Shown one piece after another: positions 33,615 through 44,027 of a stretch of DNA of 64,000 nucleotides. The DNA lies in contig CAZEGN010000006.1 in NCBI GenBank assembly GCA_964512325.1, forward strand, positions 1-64,000, written 5' to 3'. How positions within the stretch are numbered: position 1 is the first letter of the stretch; each line of letters starts with the position of its first letter. The position numbers and the translations under genes are program-made. The DNA is from JACQZO01 sp964512325 (GTDB lineage Bacteria; Patescibacteriota; Gracilibacteria; RBG-16-42-10). The notes beneath the pieces were generated by a model. The model had not been told where the DNA came from, did not search any database, and saw nothing but the letters and a program-made list of their open reading frames with translations.

Positions 33615-36600
33615 ATGGCATTTGTCCATCTTCATGTTCATAGCCACTTCAGCTTGCTCAATGCACTTGGCTCACCGTATGCAATCATTGGAAGAGCAAA
33701 AGAGCTTCATATGGAGGCTATTGCTCTTACTGACAGTGGTGTCATGTACGGCAATGTCGATATTTACCAAGCAGCCAAAAGCTACAATATCAAGACACTA
33801 TTAGGAGCAGAACTATATCTAGCAAAAAAATCTCGATTCGATCGCGCCGAAGAAGAAAAAAATCCTTATCAGCTGGTCTTACTCGCAGAAACCAATGAAG
33901 GATACCAAAATTTGATGAAACTCGTGACCCATGGACAACTAGAGGGCTTATTCGAGAAACCACTCATTGATTGGGATATTCTTCACGAATTATCTACTGG
34001 CCTGATTGCCTTGAGTGGCGATACTAGTGGAGAACTAGCACAGACATTATTGCACAAAGGTGTGGAGGAAGGCATAAAAGTCGCCCAAAAGTATCGGGAC
34101 CTGTTTGGAGCAGACAATTTTTTTATTGAACTTAATCGCCATGGTTTAGAAATCGAAAAAAAAGTTGACCCCATGCTGATTGAAGTAGCAACAAGAACAG
34201 GAATAAAAATTGTAGCCACCAACAACTCTCACTACCCAAGCACTACTGACCGAGAAGCTCATGACGCTTTAATTTGTGTCAAAAACCAAAAGCTCATCAG
34301 CGACCCAAACCGTCCCCGCTTTGATGGCAACTATTCAATCTTAAGCGAAGAGGAAATGCGAGAGCTATTTAAAGATATTCCTCAAGCTTGCGATATTACA
34401 AATGATATCGCCGCTCGGTGTAATGTGGAGTTATTACTGGGAAAAAGCCTCCTTCCTCCATTTGACTGTCCAATGGGTTTAAGCGTTCCAGAATACCTCA
34501 GAGAGCTTTGCATTGAAGGTGCAAAAAAACGGTACGGAGAGCCTTTACATGAAGATATCATTAAACAGCTAGATTACGAGCTAGGCATTATTAATAAAAC
34601 CGGGTTCCCCTCCTATTTTCTCATTGTATGGGATTTTATTAATTGGGCAAAGACTAATGGAGTAGCAGTCGGACCTGGTCGTGGTTCTGCCGCGGGAGCA
34701 ATGGTAACCTACACACTTGGAATTACAGACATCGATCCAAAGGAGCATGGATTAGTTTTTGAGCGGTTTCTTAATCCTGAACGTGTTTCGCCTCCTGATA
34801 TAGATATCGATTTTGCCGATGACTCAAGAGAACGCGTAATTAACTATGTTGTCGAAAAATATGGCCGCGATAGTGTTGCTCAAATCATCACATTTGGAAC
34901 AATGGGTGCAAAAGCTGCCATTCGTGATGTCGGTCGGGTTTTAGGCTGTGGCTACAAAGATGTCGATGGTCTTGCCAAGCTCATTCCGATGAAACCAGGC
35001 ACAAAAATGAAAGATGCCCTAGAGCAGGAGCCAATGCTAAAAGAAACTCTAGAAAAAAATCCTACCCACAAACAAATTTGGGATCTAGCGTTAAAGCTGG
35101 AAGGAGTGGTACGTCACGCCTCAACTCATGCTTCAGCTGTAGTAATTTCTGCCGGACCATTAGTGCAATACACACCCGTACAAAGAAACACCGCTGGCAA
35201 AGACGAAGGCATAGTAACTCAGTACTCAATGAAGCCCTTAGAGGCGTTGGGATTACTTAAAATGGACTTTTTGGGTCTCAAAAACTTAACCGTATTAGCA
35301 GATACCGCGGAAATAATCAGAAACCATTATCACACTGATTTGGACTGGCAACACTTAGACATACATGATGAAAGCAGTTATCAACTGCTAAGCCAAGGGA
35401 AAACCACCGGTGTTTTTCAGCTCGAGTCCGAAGGCATGAAGCATTATCTGAAAGAATTAAAACCTACCAACTTTGAAGACATTATCGCGATGATTTCGCT
35501 TTATCGCCCTGGTCCTTTAGAAGCAATTCCTGATTTTATTGCTGCTAAAAATGGCAAAAAAGAAGTGACGTATCTCGATCCTGAACTGCAGCCTATTCTA
35601 GAAAAGACTTATGGGGTTATCGTGTACCAAGAGCAAGTGCTCGAAATCGCCCGCCAGTTTGCAGGTTTCAGTTACGGCGAAGCTGATATTCTCCGTCGTG
35701 CTGTAGGTAAAAAGATCAAAGAGTTGCTGATGGAACAACGCCAAAAGTTTATTGATAAAGCTGCAGCCAGAGGAAAGGCAACAGAGACCGCAGAAAAAAT
35801 ATGGGACTTTATTGAGCCTTTTGCCCGTTATGGCTTTAATAAATCACATGCTGCTTGCTATGCAATGATTGCGTATCAAACTGCATATTTAAAAAGCTAT
35901 TACCCAGCAGCCTTTATGGCAGCTTTAATGACCAGTGATCGTGGCAATACCGATAGAATCGTCATCGAAATCGCAGAATCTATTGTGCTTGGTATTACTA
36001 TTCATCCCCCATCAATTAATCATTCTGAGGTCAGCTTTACAGTAGAGAACGAAAAAGATATTCGTTTCGCCTTGGGAGCAATTAAAAACCTTGGCGATGC
36101 ACCTTCAAGTCATATTGTCGAAGTAAGAAAAGCCGGCGGCCCCTTTACCTCACTCCAAAACTTCTTAGACAGAATTGATCCCACATTACTCAATCGTAAA
36201 AGCATCGAAGCCCTGATCAAAGCCAATGCATTTGCCGACGTGGCTCCAGCTGATCAAATGATGTTTAATTTAGAAAACCTAATGAATTATATTGGGCGAT
36301 TGCGCAAACTACGTGACACACCTGTGGATTCTCTTTTTGGCGACTTAGTGGAATTAAATGCTCCTCCTCCATTCGTGCTTGAGAAAATGCCAGCACCCAC
36401 GCCACCACAAGAGGTGCTGCATTGGGAAAAAGAAGCCCTTGGTTTCTACCTTTCTGGGCATCCCCTTGATCACATTAAAGACTTGCTGGCAAAAGATACA
36501 CCACGTTTAGATCAACTCAGCCTCAACCATGAAGGGAAAAAGGTCAAAATTAGCGGTATGATTATGAAGTCAAAGCGCATTCTCACCAAAAGCGGCAGCG

Positions 36601-37049
36601 CCATGTGTTTTATTGATTTAGAAAACCCCTTTGGCAAAATTGAGGGTGTTATTTTTGCCAAAGCAATGGAAGCCTGCCAAGAAAATATGCATGAAGACAA
36701 CCTTGTTACTGCTACAGGCACCATCAGCTTTCGCGATCGGCGCGGCGGCGGACAAAGTGATACAGCTAAATTGCTTATTGATAGTATTGAGCCGCTAGTG
36801 ATTGCAGATAAAATTCACAAACAAGCAACTAAAACAGCAACCTTTACTGTTAGCGTTCCCGCGACAATCACCAGTGAGCAACTCAATAGCTTAAAACAAA
36901 TCCTTCAAGCTTTTCCGGGCCTACACCCAGTACAATTAGAGCTCACCTCCCCCTTGCATAAATCAACAATTATTCACCTGCCCGATCACATCGATCCGGG
37001 AACAGAATTTCAAACAGCTTTACAGACTTTCTATGCGAAAATCTCATAA
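33615..37049 (+). CDS. dnaE: DNA polymerase III subunit alpha
   Basis: This is the replicative DNA polymerase of family C. It has 1144 residues from the ATG at 33615 (MAFVHLHVHSHFSLL). The PHP domain starts there with the HxH motif. GPGRGSAAGAMVTY and PDIDIDFADD hold the catalytic Asp residues of the palm. The fingers and HhH region follow, with VIVYQEQVLEIARQFAGFSY and ARYGFNKSHAACYAMIAYQT. An OB domain is seen near SGMIMKSKRILTKSG. The gene overlaps mreC by 17 bases. Upstream aaggtggt (33590-33597) is too far from the start to act as an SD. Confidence 0.98.
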   Translation: MAFVHLHVHSHFSLLNALGSPYAIIGRAKELHMEAIALTDSGVMYGNVDIYQAAKSYNIKTLLGAELYLAKKSRFDRAEEEKNPYQLVLLAETNEGYQNLMKLVTHGQLEGLFEKPLIDWDILHELSTGLIALSGDTSGELAQTLLHKGVEEGIKVAQKYRDLFGADNFFIELNRHGLEIEKKVDPMLIEVATRTGIKIVATNNSHYPSTTDREAHDALICVKNQKLISDPNRPRFDGNYSILSEEEMRELFKDIPQACDITNDIAARCNVELLLGKSLLPPFDCPMGLSVPEYLRELCIEGAKKRYGEPLHEDIIKQLDYELGIINKTGFPSYFLIVWDFINWAKTNGVAVGPGRGSAAGAMVTYTLGITDIDPKEHGLVFERFLNPERVSPPDIDIDFADDSRERVINYVVEKYGRDSVAQIITFGTMGAKAAIRDVGRVLGCGYKDVDGLAKLIPMKPGTKMKDALEQEPMLKETLEKNPTHKQIWDLALKLEGVVRHASTHASAVVISAGPLVQYTPVQRNTAGKDEGIVTQYSMKPLEALGLLKMDFLGLKNLTVLADTAEIIRNHYHTDLDWQHLDIHDESSYQLLSQGKTTGVFQLESEGMKHYLKELKPTNFEDIIAMISLYRPGPLEAIPDFIAAKNGKKEVTYLDPELQPILEKTYGVIVYQEQVLEIARQFAGFSYGEADILRRAVGKKIKELLMEQRQKFIDKAAARGKATETAEKIWDFIEPFARYGFNKSHAACYAMIAYQTAYLKSYYPAAFMAALMTSDRGNTDRIVIEIAESIVLGITIHPPSINHSEVSFTVENEKDIRFALGAIKNLGDAPSSHIVEVRKAGGPFTSLQNFLDRIDPTLLNRKSIEALIKANAFADVAPADQMMFNLENLMNYIGRLRKLRDTPVDSLFGDLVELNAPPPFVLEKMPAPTPPQEVLHWEKEALGFYLSGHPLDHIKDLLAKDTPRLDQLSLNHEGKKVKISGMIMKSKRILTKSGSAMCFIDLENPFGKIEGVIFAKAMEACQENMHEDNLVTATGTISFRDRRGGGQSDTAKLLIDSIEPLVIADKIHKQATKTATFTVSVPATITSEQLNSLKQILQAFPGLHPVQLELTSPLHKSTIIHLPDHIDPGTEFQTALQTFYAKIS

Positions 37050-37833
37050 TCGAAACGCCTCAACCTATCTAGCAATTGGCACTGCAGTTTTTATTGTAAC
37101 AATTACGGTTTTTCTCTTACCTGCCTTACGTACTCCTTTTCAGACCGTAGGAGCAGTTTTTGCGCCAGTCACTCGGCTATTATATCGAACCAAAATTGCC
37201 AGCAGTAACTTTTGGCAATTTTTAATTCATAATATCGATAGCGAAAATATAACGTTACGAAGGGAAAATGAGCAATTACAGTCACAGATTGCTGAATTAG
37301 GACTAGTGGCAGAAGAAAATAGCAGCCTACGATCGCAGCTAAATATTCAACAAAAAACAGAACGAAGTCTAGCTTTAGCACACGTGATTGGTGAAAGACC
37401 AGGAAGCTTTTCACGCTTTTTAGTACTCGACATCGGTAAAAATGATAATCTGCGCCCAGGTTTACCAGTGATTATCAACAACGCATTAGTAGGGAAAATT
37501 GAAAAAGTATATGACAATTCAGCCGAGATGAGTCTACTGACTGACCCGAACAGCACATACTATAGCTATCTCGCCAGTTCAAAGACCAAAGGTCTGATTA
37601 AAGGAACTATAGGCTTAGGCATGTTGCATCTCACACAAATCCCAAAAAACACCAAGATTACTCCTAGCGAAAATATTTTTACTACAGGTCAGGAATTAGA
37701 AAATTTCAACAATATTCTCATCGGAACGGTAAGCGAAGTTATTAGTAATGATCAAGATACCTATCTTACCCTGCTTGTGAAGCCAACGATTGAAACTCAA
37801 AATTTAGACACCGTTTTTGTCATCATCAACTAA
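37033..37833 (+). CDS. mreC: Rod shape-determining protein MreC
   Basis: MreC links the elongation machinery to peptidoglycan synthesis. The 266-residue product has one N-terminal membrane helix (TAVFIVTITVFLLPALR), a coiled coil at about 73-110 (ITLRRENEQLQSQIAEL), and the beta-rich MreC core with VIGERPGSFSRFLVLDIGKN and LVGKIEKVYDNSAEMSLLTD. It starts within dnaE. The mreB gene is not in this window. Confidence 0.93.
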   Translation: MRKSHNRNASTYLAIGTAVFIVTITVFLLPALRTPFQTVGAVFAPVTRLLYRTKIASSNFWQFLIHNIDSENITLRRENEQLQSQIAELGLVAEENSSLRSQLNIQQKTERSLALAHVIGERPGSFSRFLVLDIGKNDNLRPGLPVIINNALVGKIEKVYDNSAEMSLLTDPNSTYYSYLASSKTKGLIKGTIGLGMLHLTQIPKNTKITPSENIFTTGQELENFNNILIGTVSEVISNDQDTYLTLLVKPTIETQNLDTVFVIIN

Positions 37834-38285
37834 CGCCGATTATAAGTACCGACCAGCAAAGCTGTAGCCAAAACATGGCCCTGCATTGCTTTTTCAACTT
37901 CCTGCCTCGTAGCACCCTCAGCTAAAGGCAACATGATATCTAGAGCATATAAAGTGAAAATATAGCGATGTTCTTTATCTGGCGGACAAGGACCGGTGTA
38001 ACAAGGTGCACCACGAGTATTATTGCCTTGTAAACCTTCATCAATCTTAGCACCCACCGCCAATCGGGTAGTGGTTGGTGGCAAGTTAAACACAACCCAG
38101 TGATCAAAGTTGCCATCTGCTCTTAAACTCTTAGGCACATCAGGATCATGCATGACCAAAGCTAGGCTCTGTGCCCCCACTGGAACAGCAGAAAATTCTA
38201 ACAGTGGATTTATATTATCACCATCGCAAGTATACATCGATGGAATTGCTTGATTCATATGGAAAGCAGGACTAGTAATTTTCAT
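37830..38285 (-). CDS. PEBP family protein (YbhB/YbcL type)
   Basis: The 151-residue cytoplasmic protein is of the phosphatidylethanolamine-binding (Raf kinase inhibitor-like) fold. Conserved pieces are MYTCDGDNINPLLEF, LALVMHDPDVPK, DHWVVFNLPP, and the pocket segment CYTGPCPPDKEHRYIFTLYA. I start it at the ATG at 38285. It lies on the opposite strand between mreC and mreD and overlaps the mreC end by four bases. The ligand is unknown. Confidence 0.92.
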   Translation of the reverse strand: MKITSPAFHMNQAIPSMYTCDGDNINPLLEFSAVPVGAQSLALVMHDPDVPKSLRADGNFDHWVVFNLPPTTTRLAVGAKIDEGLQGNNTRGAPCYTGPCPPDKEHRYIFTLYALDIMLPLAEGATRQEVEKAMQGHVLATALLVGTYNRR

Positions 38286-38339
38286 AAACAGCAATAGTAA
38301 ATCTAACTTTATGATATACTACTTTCGCTTAAATTTCAT

Positions 38340-38798
38340 ATGCGAAGTTTGTTGCTCAGAATACTCATCATCAGTATCTCAGGTTTGATAGCACTAACCT
38401 GGTTTCCTTACAGTCTGATACCTCTATGGATTATGTTGCTTACAACCCACTTTTTCAGCATGCGCGAAGGAGCGATTAGCCTTGCTGGCTTTAGCTTAAT
38501 TGGACTGTTATTTAACCTTGCTTTTCCTTTCTTTTTTTTGCTATGGGCCTGTTTTATAATGAGCATTTTTATCAAGATGCTTTCGCCTAATGGGAAAATG
38601 ACTATTGTTCAATTTGTATTTTTATGTTTGTTAACCAGTGTTATTGCCCAATTCATCTTTTACCGAACCCCCTTTACCATAGGGTTTATGACCACATTTC
38701 GGCACTTGCTTTTTATCATCGTTCTGATTCTACCGGCGAAAGTGCTCGGTGAAGCTTATCAACGTTACTTTAATGCATTAGGAAGAAATTATGAGTAA
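38340..38798 (+). CDS. mreD: MreD-like membrane protein
   Basis: The 152-residue protein has four to five hydrophobic helices. Sequence alone says only polytopic membrane protein. The place between mreC and the PBP2 gene, with an eight-base overlap into mrdA, makes MreD likely. A TATACT (38315-38320) could be its -10. Confidence 0.7.
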   Translation: MRSLLLRILIISISGLIALTWFPYSLIPLWIMLLTTHFFSMREGAISLAGFSLIGLLFNLAFPFFFLLWACFIMSIFIKMLSPNGKMTIVQFVFLCLLTSVIAQFIFYRTPFTIGFMTTFRHLLFIIVLILPAKVLGEAYQRYFNALGRNYE

Positions 38799-40749
38799 AC
38801 GCTGGCGTATATTCGATAAATACTTTGATGACCATTATTCATCTTCTTCAAGCCTGCCGGACACTGATGCGTGGCAGGATGTTTTATACCAACCACAAGA
38901 CAAATTGCTGCCCGACAGTAGTGAAGGCTTTCAAACTTCATTTCGCATTTTAAAGTGGGTAATCATTGTTACTGTCATTGCTTTAGTAGCCAGACTTAGC
39001 TACTTACAATTAGTAATTGGTCCTGACTTATTTGCTCGTGGTGAACAGAATTATCTGCGTATTTATGTGACTCGCGCATTACGAGGCATAATTTACGATC
39101 GTGATCGTAAGCAATTAGTTGAAAATACTCCACATGACAATGCCGCAATTATTCCCGCTGACCTACCACAAGATGAGGCAGAAAGACAAAAAGTATTTTC
39201 CATGCTCAGCCAACTTCTAGCCATCCCGATCGAAGAAATTAGCGCAATCACTGAAAAGTACCGTTTTTTATACACACCGGTCGTGCTCAAAAGCAATATT
39301 GATCACGAGACAAAATTAAAAATACTCAGCACATTCACCGACCGCACCTCTGGTGTTTTTGTAGCTGAAGATTTTTCTCGTCACTACCTCGAAAGCAGTA
39401 GTGGCCTAGCTCATAGTTTAGGTTATTTAGCAAAAATTAATGAAGAGGAGTGGAGTGCAGAGCCAGATGTTTACACTATTGATACGACGGTTGGCAAAAG
39501 CGGAATTGAAAAAGCTTATGAAAAGTATTTGCGTGGCCACAATGGTGCAGAAAAGATTATTGTAAATGCAAAACATACAAAAGTGGATACCCTATATACA
39601 TCCGAGCCGGAAAATGGCTGTGACATTATTACCACTATTGATAGTGACTTAAATCAACAGGCATATTTTTTACTGAAAGACATGATCGCCAGAAAACAGG
39701 CTACTGGCGGTACTGTAATCATGATGAATCCACAAAATGGACAGGTGCTCAGTCTAGTAAGCCTACCAGACTTTGACCCCAATCTTTTCATGGATGGAAT
39801 TAAAGGCAAAGCAGAGGCTACTGAATATGAACGCCTAATTACAAGTAAAGATACTCCTTTTCTCAATCGCGCCATTAGCGGAACCTACCCTCCAGGATCT
39901 ACTTTCAAAATTGTAACTGCCAGTGGCGTATTAGAAAATCGCATTGTGTCTAGGGAAGATAAACTTAATTCGCCAGGAACAATTAGTGTACCAAATCAGT
40001 TTAATCCTCAGGAACATTTTATTTATAAAGACTGGAAGCTAAGTGGACACGGCCTCCTTAATATCATTCAAGCAATTGCAGCCTCTAGTGACACCTTTTT
40101 TTACCAAGTAACTGGCGGCTTTGAAAATATTAAAGGGCTAGGTGTAAATGGTCTTAGTGCAATGGCTAGACAATTTGGTCTAGGAAAAGCTTTAGGCATT
40201 GATTTACCTGGTGAACAAGCTGGTATTGTACCAACACCAGAATGGAAAAGGGCATTTAACAACACCAACTGGCTTACCGGTGATACATATAACTATGCCA
40301 TTGGACAGGGCTACCTCCTCACTACGCCACTACAAGTTGCCGGCTATACTAATGTGATAGCTAGCCATGGTAAATTGTTTCAACCCTATTTGGTCAAATC
40401 AATCACCAATTGCGCAAACTCATCTGAAAGAGAGCCTAAGATACTCAATGAGAACTTTATCTCAGCAGAAACTTTAGCCACCGTCAAAGAGGGTATGAGA
40501 GAAGTGGTATATAGCGAAATAGGAACAGCAAAATCACTGCGTACTTTGCCTTTCGAAGTAGCAGGTAAGACAGGCACAGCGCAATATAACAACAATCAAA
40601 ATATTCACGCCTGGTTTTCTGCCTTTGCACCATATGAAAACCCAGAAGTTTCAATTACAGTTTTAGTTGAAGGTGGAGGTCAAGGAAGCGAAAGTGCTGT
40701 ACCGATTGCGAAAGCGCTTTTACAGTCATGGGGAAATAAGTACAGATAA
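38791..40749 (+). CDS. mrdA: Penicillin-binding protein 2 (peptidoglycan transpeptidase)
   Basis: This class B PBP cross-links peptidoglycan during elongation. The 652-residue product has an N-terminal membrane helix (ILKWVIIVTVIALVARLSYL), the PBP dimerisation domain (RGIIYDRDRKQLVEN onward), and the transpeptidase domain. The active-site motifs are S370-T-F-K373, S432-S-D, and K593-T-G-T. A weak aggaag sequence precedes the start inside mreD. Confidence 0.96.
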   Translation: MSKRWRIFDKYFDDHYSSSSSLPDTDAWQDVLYQPQDKLLPDSSEGFQTSFRILKWVIIVTVIALVARLSYLQLVIGPDLFARGEQNYLRIYVTRALRGIIYDRDRKQLVENTPHDNAAIIPADLPQDEAERQKVFSMLSQLLAIPIEEISAITEKYRFLYTPVVLKSNIDHETKLKILSTFTDRTSGVFVAEDFSRHYLESSSGLAHSLGYLAKINEEEWSAEPDVYTIDTTVGKSGIEKAYEKYLRGHNGAEKIIVNAKHTKVDTLYTSEPENGCDIITTIDSDLNQQAYFLLKDMIARKQATGGTVIMMNPQNGQVLSLVSLPDFDPNLFMDGIKGKAEATEYERLITSKDTPFLNRAISGTYPPGSTFKIVTASGVLENRIVSREDKLNSPGTISVPNQFNPQEHFIYKDWKLSGHGLLNIIQAIAASSDTFFYQVTGGFENIKGLGVNGLSAMARQFGLGKALGIDLPGEQAGIVPTPEWKRAFNNTNWLTGDTYNYAIGQGYLLTTPLQVAGYTNVIASHGKLFQPYLVKSITNCANSSEREPKILNENFISAETLATVKEGMREVVYSEIGTAKSLRTLPFEVAGKTGTAQYNNNQNIHAWFSAFAPYENPEVSITVLVEGGGQGSESAVPIAKALLQSWGNKYR

Positions 40750-40808
40750 AGTGTTTGACAAGTACGATTTCCGCCAATAAAGTTCAACCAGTGTTTTAAG
40801 TAATATTT

Positions 40809-42335
40809 ATGCCAATTGAAGCCTTAATTTACGCAATAGTTGGCTTGGTTTCTGGTGCATTGGTCACTTTTATCTTCAATCATCTTGCTCGTAAAAATAA
40901 AGTATCCAAACTAGAAGCTAAAGCTAATGAAATTTTACAAAGCGCTCAAGAAGAAGAGCGTCAAATCTTAAAGGAAGCTGAACAGCAGAGCAAACGATTG
41001 CTGGACAGCATTCAACGTGAGGAAAGTGAAAGAAAGAAGCGTTTACAAGAAAGCGAACAAAAACATCAACAGCGCGAAAAAGAAATTGAAAAAAAACTAG
41101 CTGATTTGCACAAAAATGAAAAAGAACTGGCACAAGAACTAGAAAAATTGCGCCATGAAGAAGAGTTGTTAACGCAAAAGCGACGTGACGCTGAGGATCT
41201 TTTACAAAAAACTTCTTCCCTCTCTCCTGCCGAAGCGAAAGAAATCTTGTTACGCAAAGTAGAACAAGAGCACCAAGCTGATTTAGTAGCTCACATCGAA
41301 AAAATGGTCAGTGATGCTAAAACTAATGCCGCAGAGCAAGTCAAAAACATATTAGCTGAAGCAATGCAACGCTATTACGGCGAAAGCATTGCTGAATCGA
41401 CCATAACCACTGTACCTTTGCCAAACGATGAAATGAAGGGAAGAATTATTGGTCGTGAAGGAAGAAACATTAACGCTTTTGAGAAGCTAAGTGGTGTGGA
41501 TCTCATTGTGGATGAAACGCCAGGCGCTGTTATTCTTTCTGGTTTTGATCTTGTCCGTAGATACATAGCCAAGTTAGCGCTTGAGAGACTCGTGGCAGAC
41601 GGTAGAATTCACCCCACAAAAATTGAAGAAACTATTCAAAAAGCAAAAGAAGACGTGGCGAAGATGATTAAAGAATTTGGCGAAAAAGTCGTATATGAAT
41701 TAGGTATAACAGGCCTCCCAACCGAAATCGTAAAACTATTAGGACGTTTGCGCTTTCGTACTGCCTACGGACAAAATGTTCTCAAACACTCTGTTGAAGT
41801 AGCTAAATTAGCAGCTTTAATCGCTACTGAATTGGGTGCTAATGTTGATATCGCCAAAAGAGCTGGATTATTGCATGACATTGGCAAAGCACTTGACCAG
41901 GAAATCGAGGGGAATCACTGTGAAATCGGACAGGAAATTTGCCGCAAATATCACGTTTCAGAAAATATCGTTCAAGCAATTGTATCTCATCATGGTGATG
42001 TGCCCTTTAACTCAATTGAGGGCATTATAGTCTATATTGCCAATACATTATCTCATCAACGCCAAGGCGCACAGCGGGATAGTCTCGAACAACACATTCA
42101 GCGCATGACCAATTTAGAACAAACCGCACTTGCACATGAAGGCGTAGACCAGGCATTCGCAATTCAAGCTGGCAAAGAGCTCCGCATTATCGTCAATCCA
42201 CAAATGATTAATGATACCGAGGCCTATAAATTAGCCCATGAATTAGCGAAAGAAGTGGAAAAAACTAGTGGGTTTACAGGAGAAATTAAGGTAAATGTAG
42301 TTCGCGAAACAAGAATCATTGAATACGCGAGATAA
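40809..42335 (+). CDS. rny: Ribonuclease Y
   Basis: This membrane-bound endoribonuclease starts mRNA decay. The 508-residue product has an N-terminal helix (ALIYAIVGLVSGALVTFIF), a long charged coiled coil to about residue 165, a KH domain with GRIIGREGRNINAFEKLSGV, and an HD domain with the metal motif HDIGKA. The order and length are standard. Intergenic repeats follow. Confidence 0.97.
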   Translation: MPIEALIYAIVGLVSGALVTFIFNHLARKNKVSKLEAKANEILQSAQEEERQILKEAEQQSKRLLDSIQREESERKKRLQESEQKHQQREKEIEKKLADLHKNEKELAQELEKLRHEEELLTQKRRDAEDLLQKTSSLSPAEAKEILLRKVEQEHQADLVAHIEKMVSDAKTNAAEQVKNILAEAMQRYYGESIAESTITTVPLPNDEMKGRIIGREGRNINAFEKLSGVDLIVDETPGAVILSGFDLVRRYIAKLALERLVADGRIHPTKIEETIQKAKEDVAKMIKEFGEKVVYELGITGLPTEIVKLLGRLRFRTAYGQNVLKHSVEVAKLAALIATELGANVDIAKRAGLLHDIGKALDQEIEGNHCEIGQEICRKYHVSENIVQAIVSHHGDVPFNSIEGIIVYIANTLSHQRQGAQRDSLEQHIQRMTNLEQTALAHEGVDQAFAIQAGKELRIIVNPQMINDTEAYKLAHELAKEVEKTSGFTGEIKVNVVRETRIIEYAR

Positions 42336-42345
42336 GAGAGGAGAA

Positions 42346-42366
42346 CAATTCGGAATTCGCAGGTCG
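42346..42366. repeat. Heptanucleotide tandem array 6 (3 units)
   Basis: The units are caattcg, gaattcg, caggtcg, with a decayed catggat next. An isolated ggattcggaattgaagg lies further on. Confidence 0.65.
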
Positions 42367-42549
42367 CATGGATTCGACAAGCTCACCACAGGATTCGGAA
42401 TTGAAGGAGGAGGAAGGTTGAGATGAAAAAGAGGGAGCGCGAAGGTACCTTTCATTAAGTCTTGCTGCCATTGCTCTCCTCCTGCGCCTTCTGTTTTCCA
42501 CTTTTTCCGCCTTCATTTCCGAATTCTTCTCACTCACCTACTTTTCTGG

Positions 42550-42555
42550 TATAGT
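42550..42555 (+). promoter_or_regulatory. -10 of the LysM/M23 gene
   Basis: TATAGT, with TTCTCA 17 bases upstream (42527-42532), implies a start near 42562, just before the TTG start codon at 42580. Confidence 0.4.
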
Positions 42556-42579
42556 GCGCCAAGCAGTAATGAATTTCAC

Positions 42580-43680
42580 TTGGACTCATTTAGTAGTGCG
42601 TGGACTAAATTTATTGTAAAACTCAAAAAACGAATTTCCTTCTATCGCTTTCAAAGACAGCAAGAGCGCATGCCTACTTTTAAGGATCTTTTTCAATTCT
42701 TACAATCAGGCAGCAAAAGGTGGCGTCTTAGCCTTTCTCGGAAAATTGCTTTCATTGTAATAGTAAGCGTGCTGCTTTCAACGGGACAATTGAACTTTAT
42801 GAATTTGGTCACTCAAGCGGATTATTCAATTGACTCAGAGTACATTGATTTTGAAGGTATCTATCTTGACAAGCCAATGAGCTCTCAGGGAGAAATCGAA
42901 ACAGAAACAATTGATTATATTGTGCAACCAGGAGACACAATCGAAAAACTGACAGAGCGTTTTCAAATCAGTGCGTCTACTATTACTAATGCGAACAATT
43001 TAAAACGAGACGCTACTCTTGAAGTAGGACAAAAGCTTAAGATTTTGCCAGTGACGGGCTTATTACATACAGTTGCCAAAGGCGATAGTATCGCCAAAAT
43101 AGCCGGTATATACCAAGTACCAGCAGACTTAATCACCTACCAAAATAATATTAGTAGTGACAAAGAGCTGAAAGTGGGCGATGTGTTAATTATTCCAAAC
43201 GGCGCTCCTCCAGCTGTCAGCACAAAATCAACAACCTCAAATAATAGAACAAGCACAAGCAAAAATGGTGGTGTGGGATCCGTACCTTCAGGAAAAGCGA
43301 GAGAAACAGGAGGAACCTTTACTTGGCCAGCAACATGCAAGATTATCACGAGAGGCTTTAACCCAGCTATTCCACACTGGGGTGTTGACTGTGCAAATAA
43401 TCAAGGCACACCTATATACGCAGCAGGTGCCGGTACAGTCATTAAAGCATCCGTTGGAACATGGGGTGGCGGCTATGGAAACCATGTCATCATCGACAAT
43501 GGTAACGGCATTAAAACTATATATGCTCATTTGTACAAAGTCGGCGTAGCAGTTGGTGACCGAGTTGAACGTGGTCAAGGAATAGGTCTTATGGGTACAA
43601 CCGGGAACTCTACCGGACCACACTTGCACTTTGAGGTATTAGTCAATGGCAAAAAGACTAATCCAATGAATTATTTATAA
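42580..43680 (+). CDS. LysM-containing M23 peptidase (cell-wall hydrolase)
   Basis: The 366-residue product has a membrane segment near residues 55-75 (IAFIVIVSVLLSTGQ). Two LysM modules follow, at VQPGDTIEKLTERFQI and VAKGDSIAKIAGIYQV. After a Ser/Thr linker comes the zinc metallopeptidase domain with HWGVD and HLHFE as metal and catalytic motifs. It probably cuts or remodels peptidoglycan outside the membrane. The start is uncertain: TTG 42580 fits the promoter, while ATG 42670 (MPTFKDLFQF) would still leave the membrane helix. Confidence 0.92.
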   Translation: MDSFSSAWTKFIVKLKKRISFYRFQRQQERMPTFKDLFQFLQSGSKRWRLSLSRKIAFIVIVSVLLSTGQLNFMNLVTQADYSIDSEYIDFEGIYLDKPMSSQGEIETETIDYIVQPGDTIEKLTERFQISASTITNANNLKRDATLEVGQKLKILPVTGLLHTVAKGDSIAKIAGIYQVPADLITYQNNISSDKELKVGDVLIIPNGAPPAVSTKSTTSNNRTSTSKNGGVGSVPSGKARETGGTFTWPATCKIITRGFNPAIPHWGVDCANNQGTPIYAAGAGTVIKASVGTWGGGYGNHVIIDNGNGIKTIYAHLYKVGVAVGDRVERGQGIGLMGTTGNSTGPHLHFEVLVNGKKTNPMNYL

Positions 43681-43685
43681 GCAGA

Positions 43686-43713
43686 TTTACTTATCAAGAG
43701 ATTCATTTATACT
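43686..43713 (+). promoter_or_regulatory. Promoter of gatCAB
   Basis: TTTACT (43686-43691), 16 bases, then TATACT (43708-43713), 20 bases before the gatC ATG. Confidence 0.45.
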
Positions 43714-43733
43714 CTATCTGTAAGTCTACTTTT

Positions 43734-44024
43734 ATGAATAGCTTTAGTGAAAAAGTTGTCTCCGTCGCTCGTTTGGCTAAACTAGCACTGACTGTGGATG
43801 AAATTAATCGTTTTGGACCACAGCTAGACTCAATTATCCAATATATCGATACATTACAAGAGTTGGATACAACCAAAGTAATGCCGACGAGGCAAGTTAC
43901 CGGCTTAAGCAATGTTACTCGCCCTGATGCAGTACTTACCAGCTTATTACCCGATCAATTATTGGACTGTAGTCCCCTTCCCCAAGAGAGCCACCATTTA
44001 GTAGTCCCTTCAGTTTTTGCCTAA
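43734..44024 (+). CDS. gatC: Asp/Glu-tRNA amidotransferase subunit C
   Basis: GatC is the small stabilising subunit of GatCAB, which amidates misacylated Glu-tRNA-Gln and Asp-tRNA-Asn. The 96-residue product has VARLAKLALTVDEINRFGPQ, a middle segment ending QELDTTKVMPTRQV, and a C-terminal VVPSVFA. It is first in the gatCAB operon. Confidence 0.95.
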   Translation: MNSFSEKVVSVARLAKLALTVDEINRFGPQLDSIIQYIDTLQELDTTKVMPTRQVTGLSNVTRPDAVLTSLLPDQLLDCSPLPQESHHLVVPSVFA

Positions 44025-44027
44025 TTT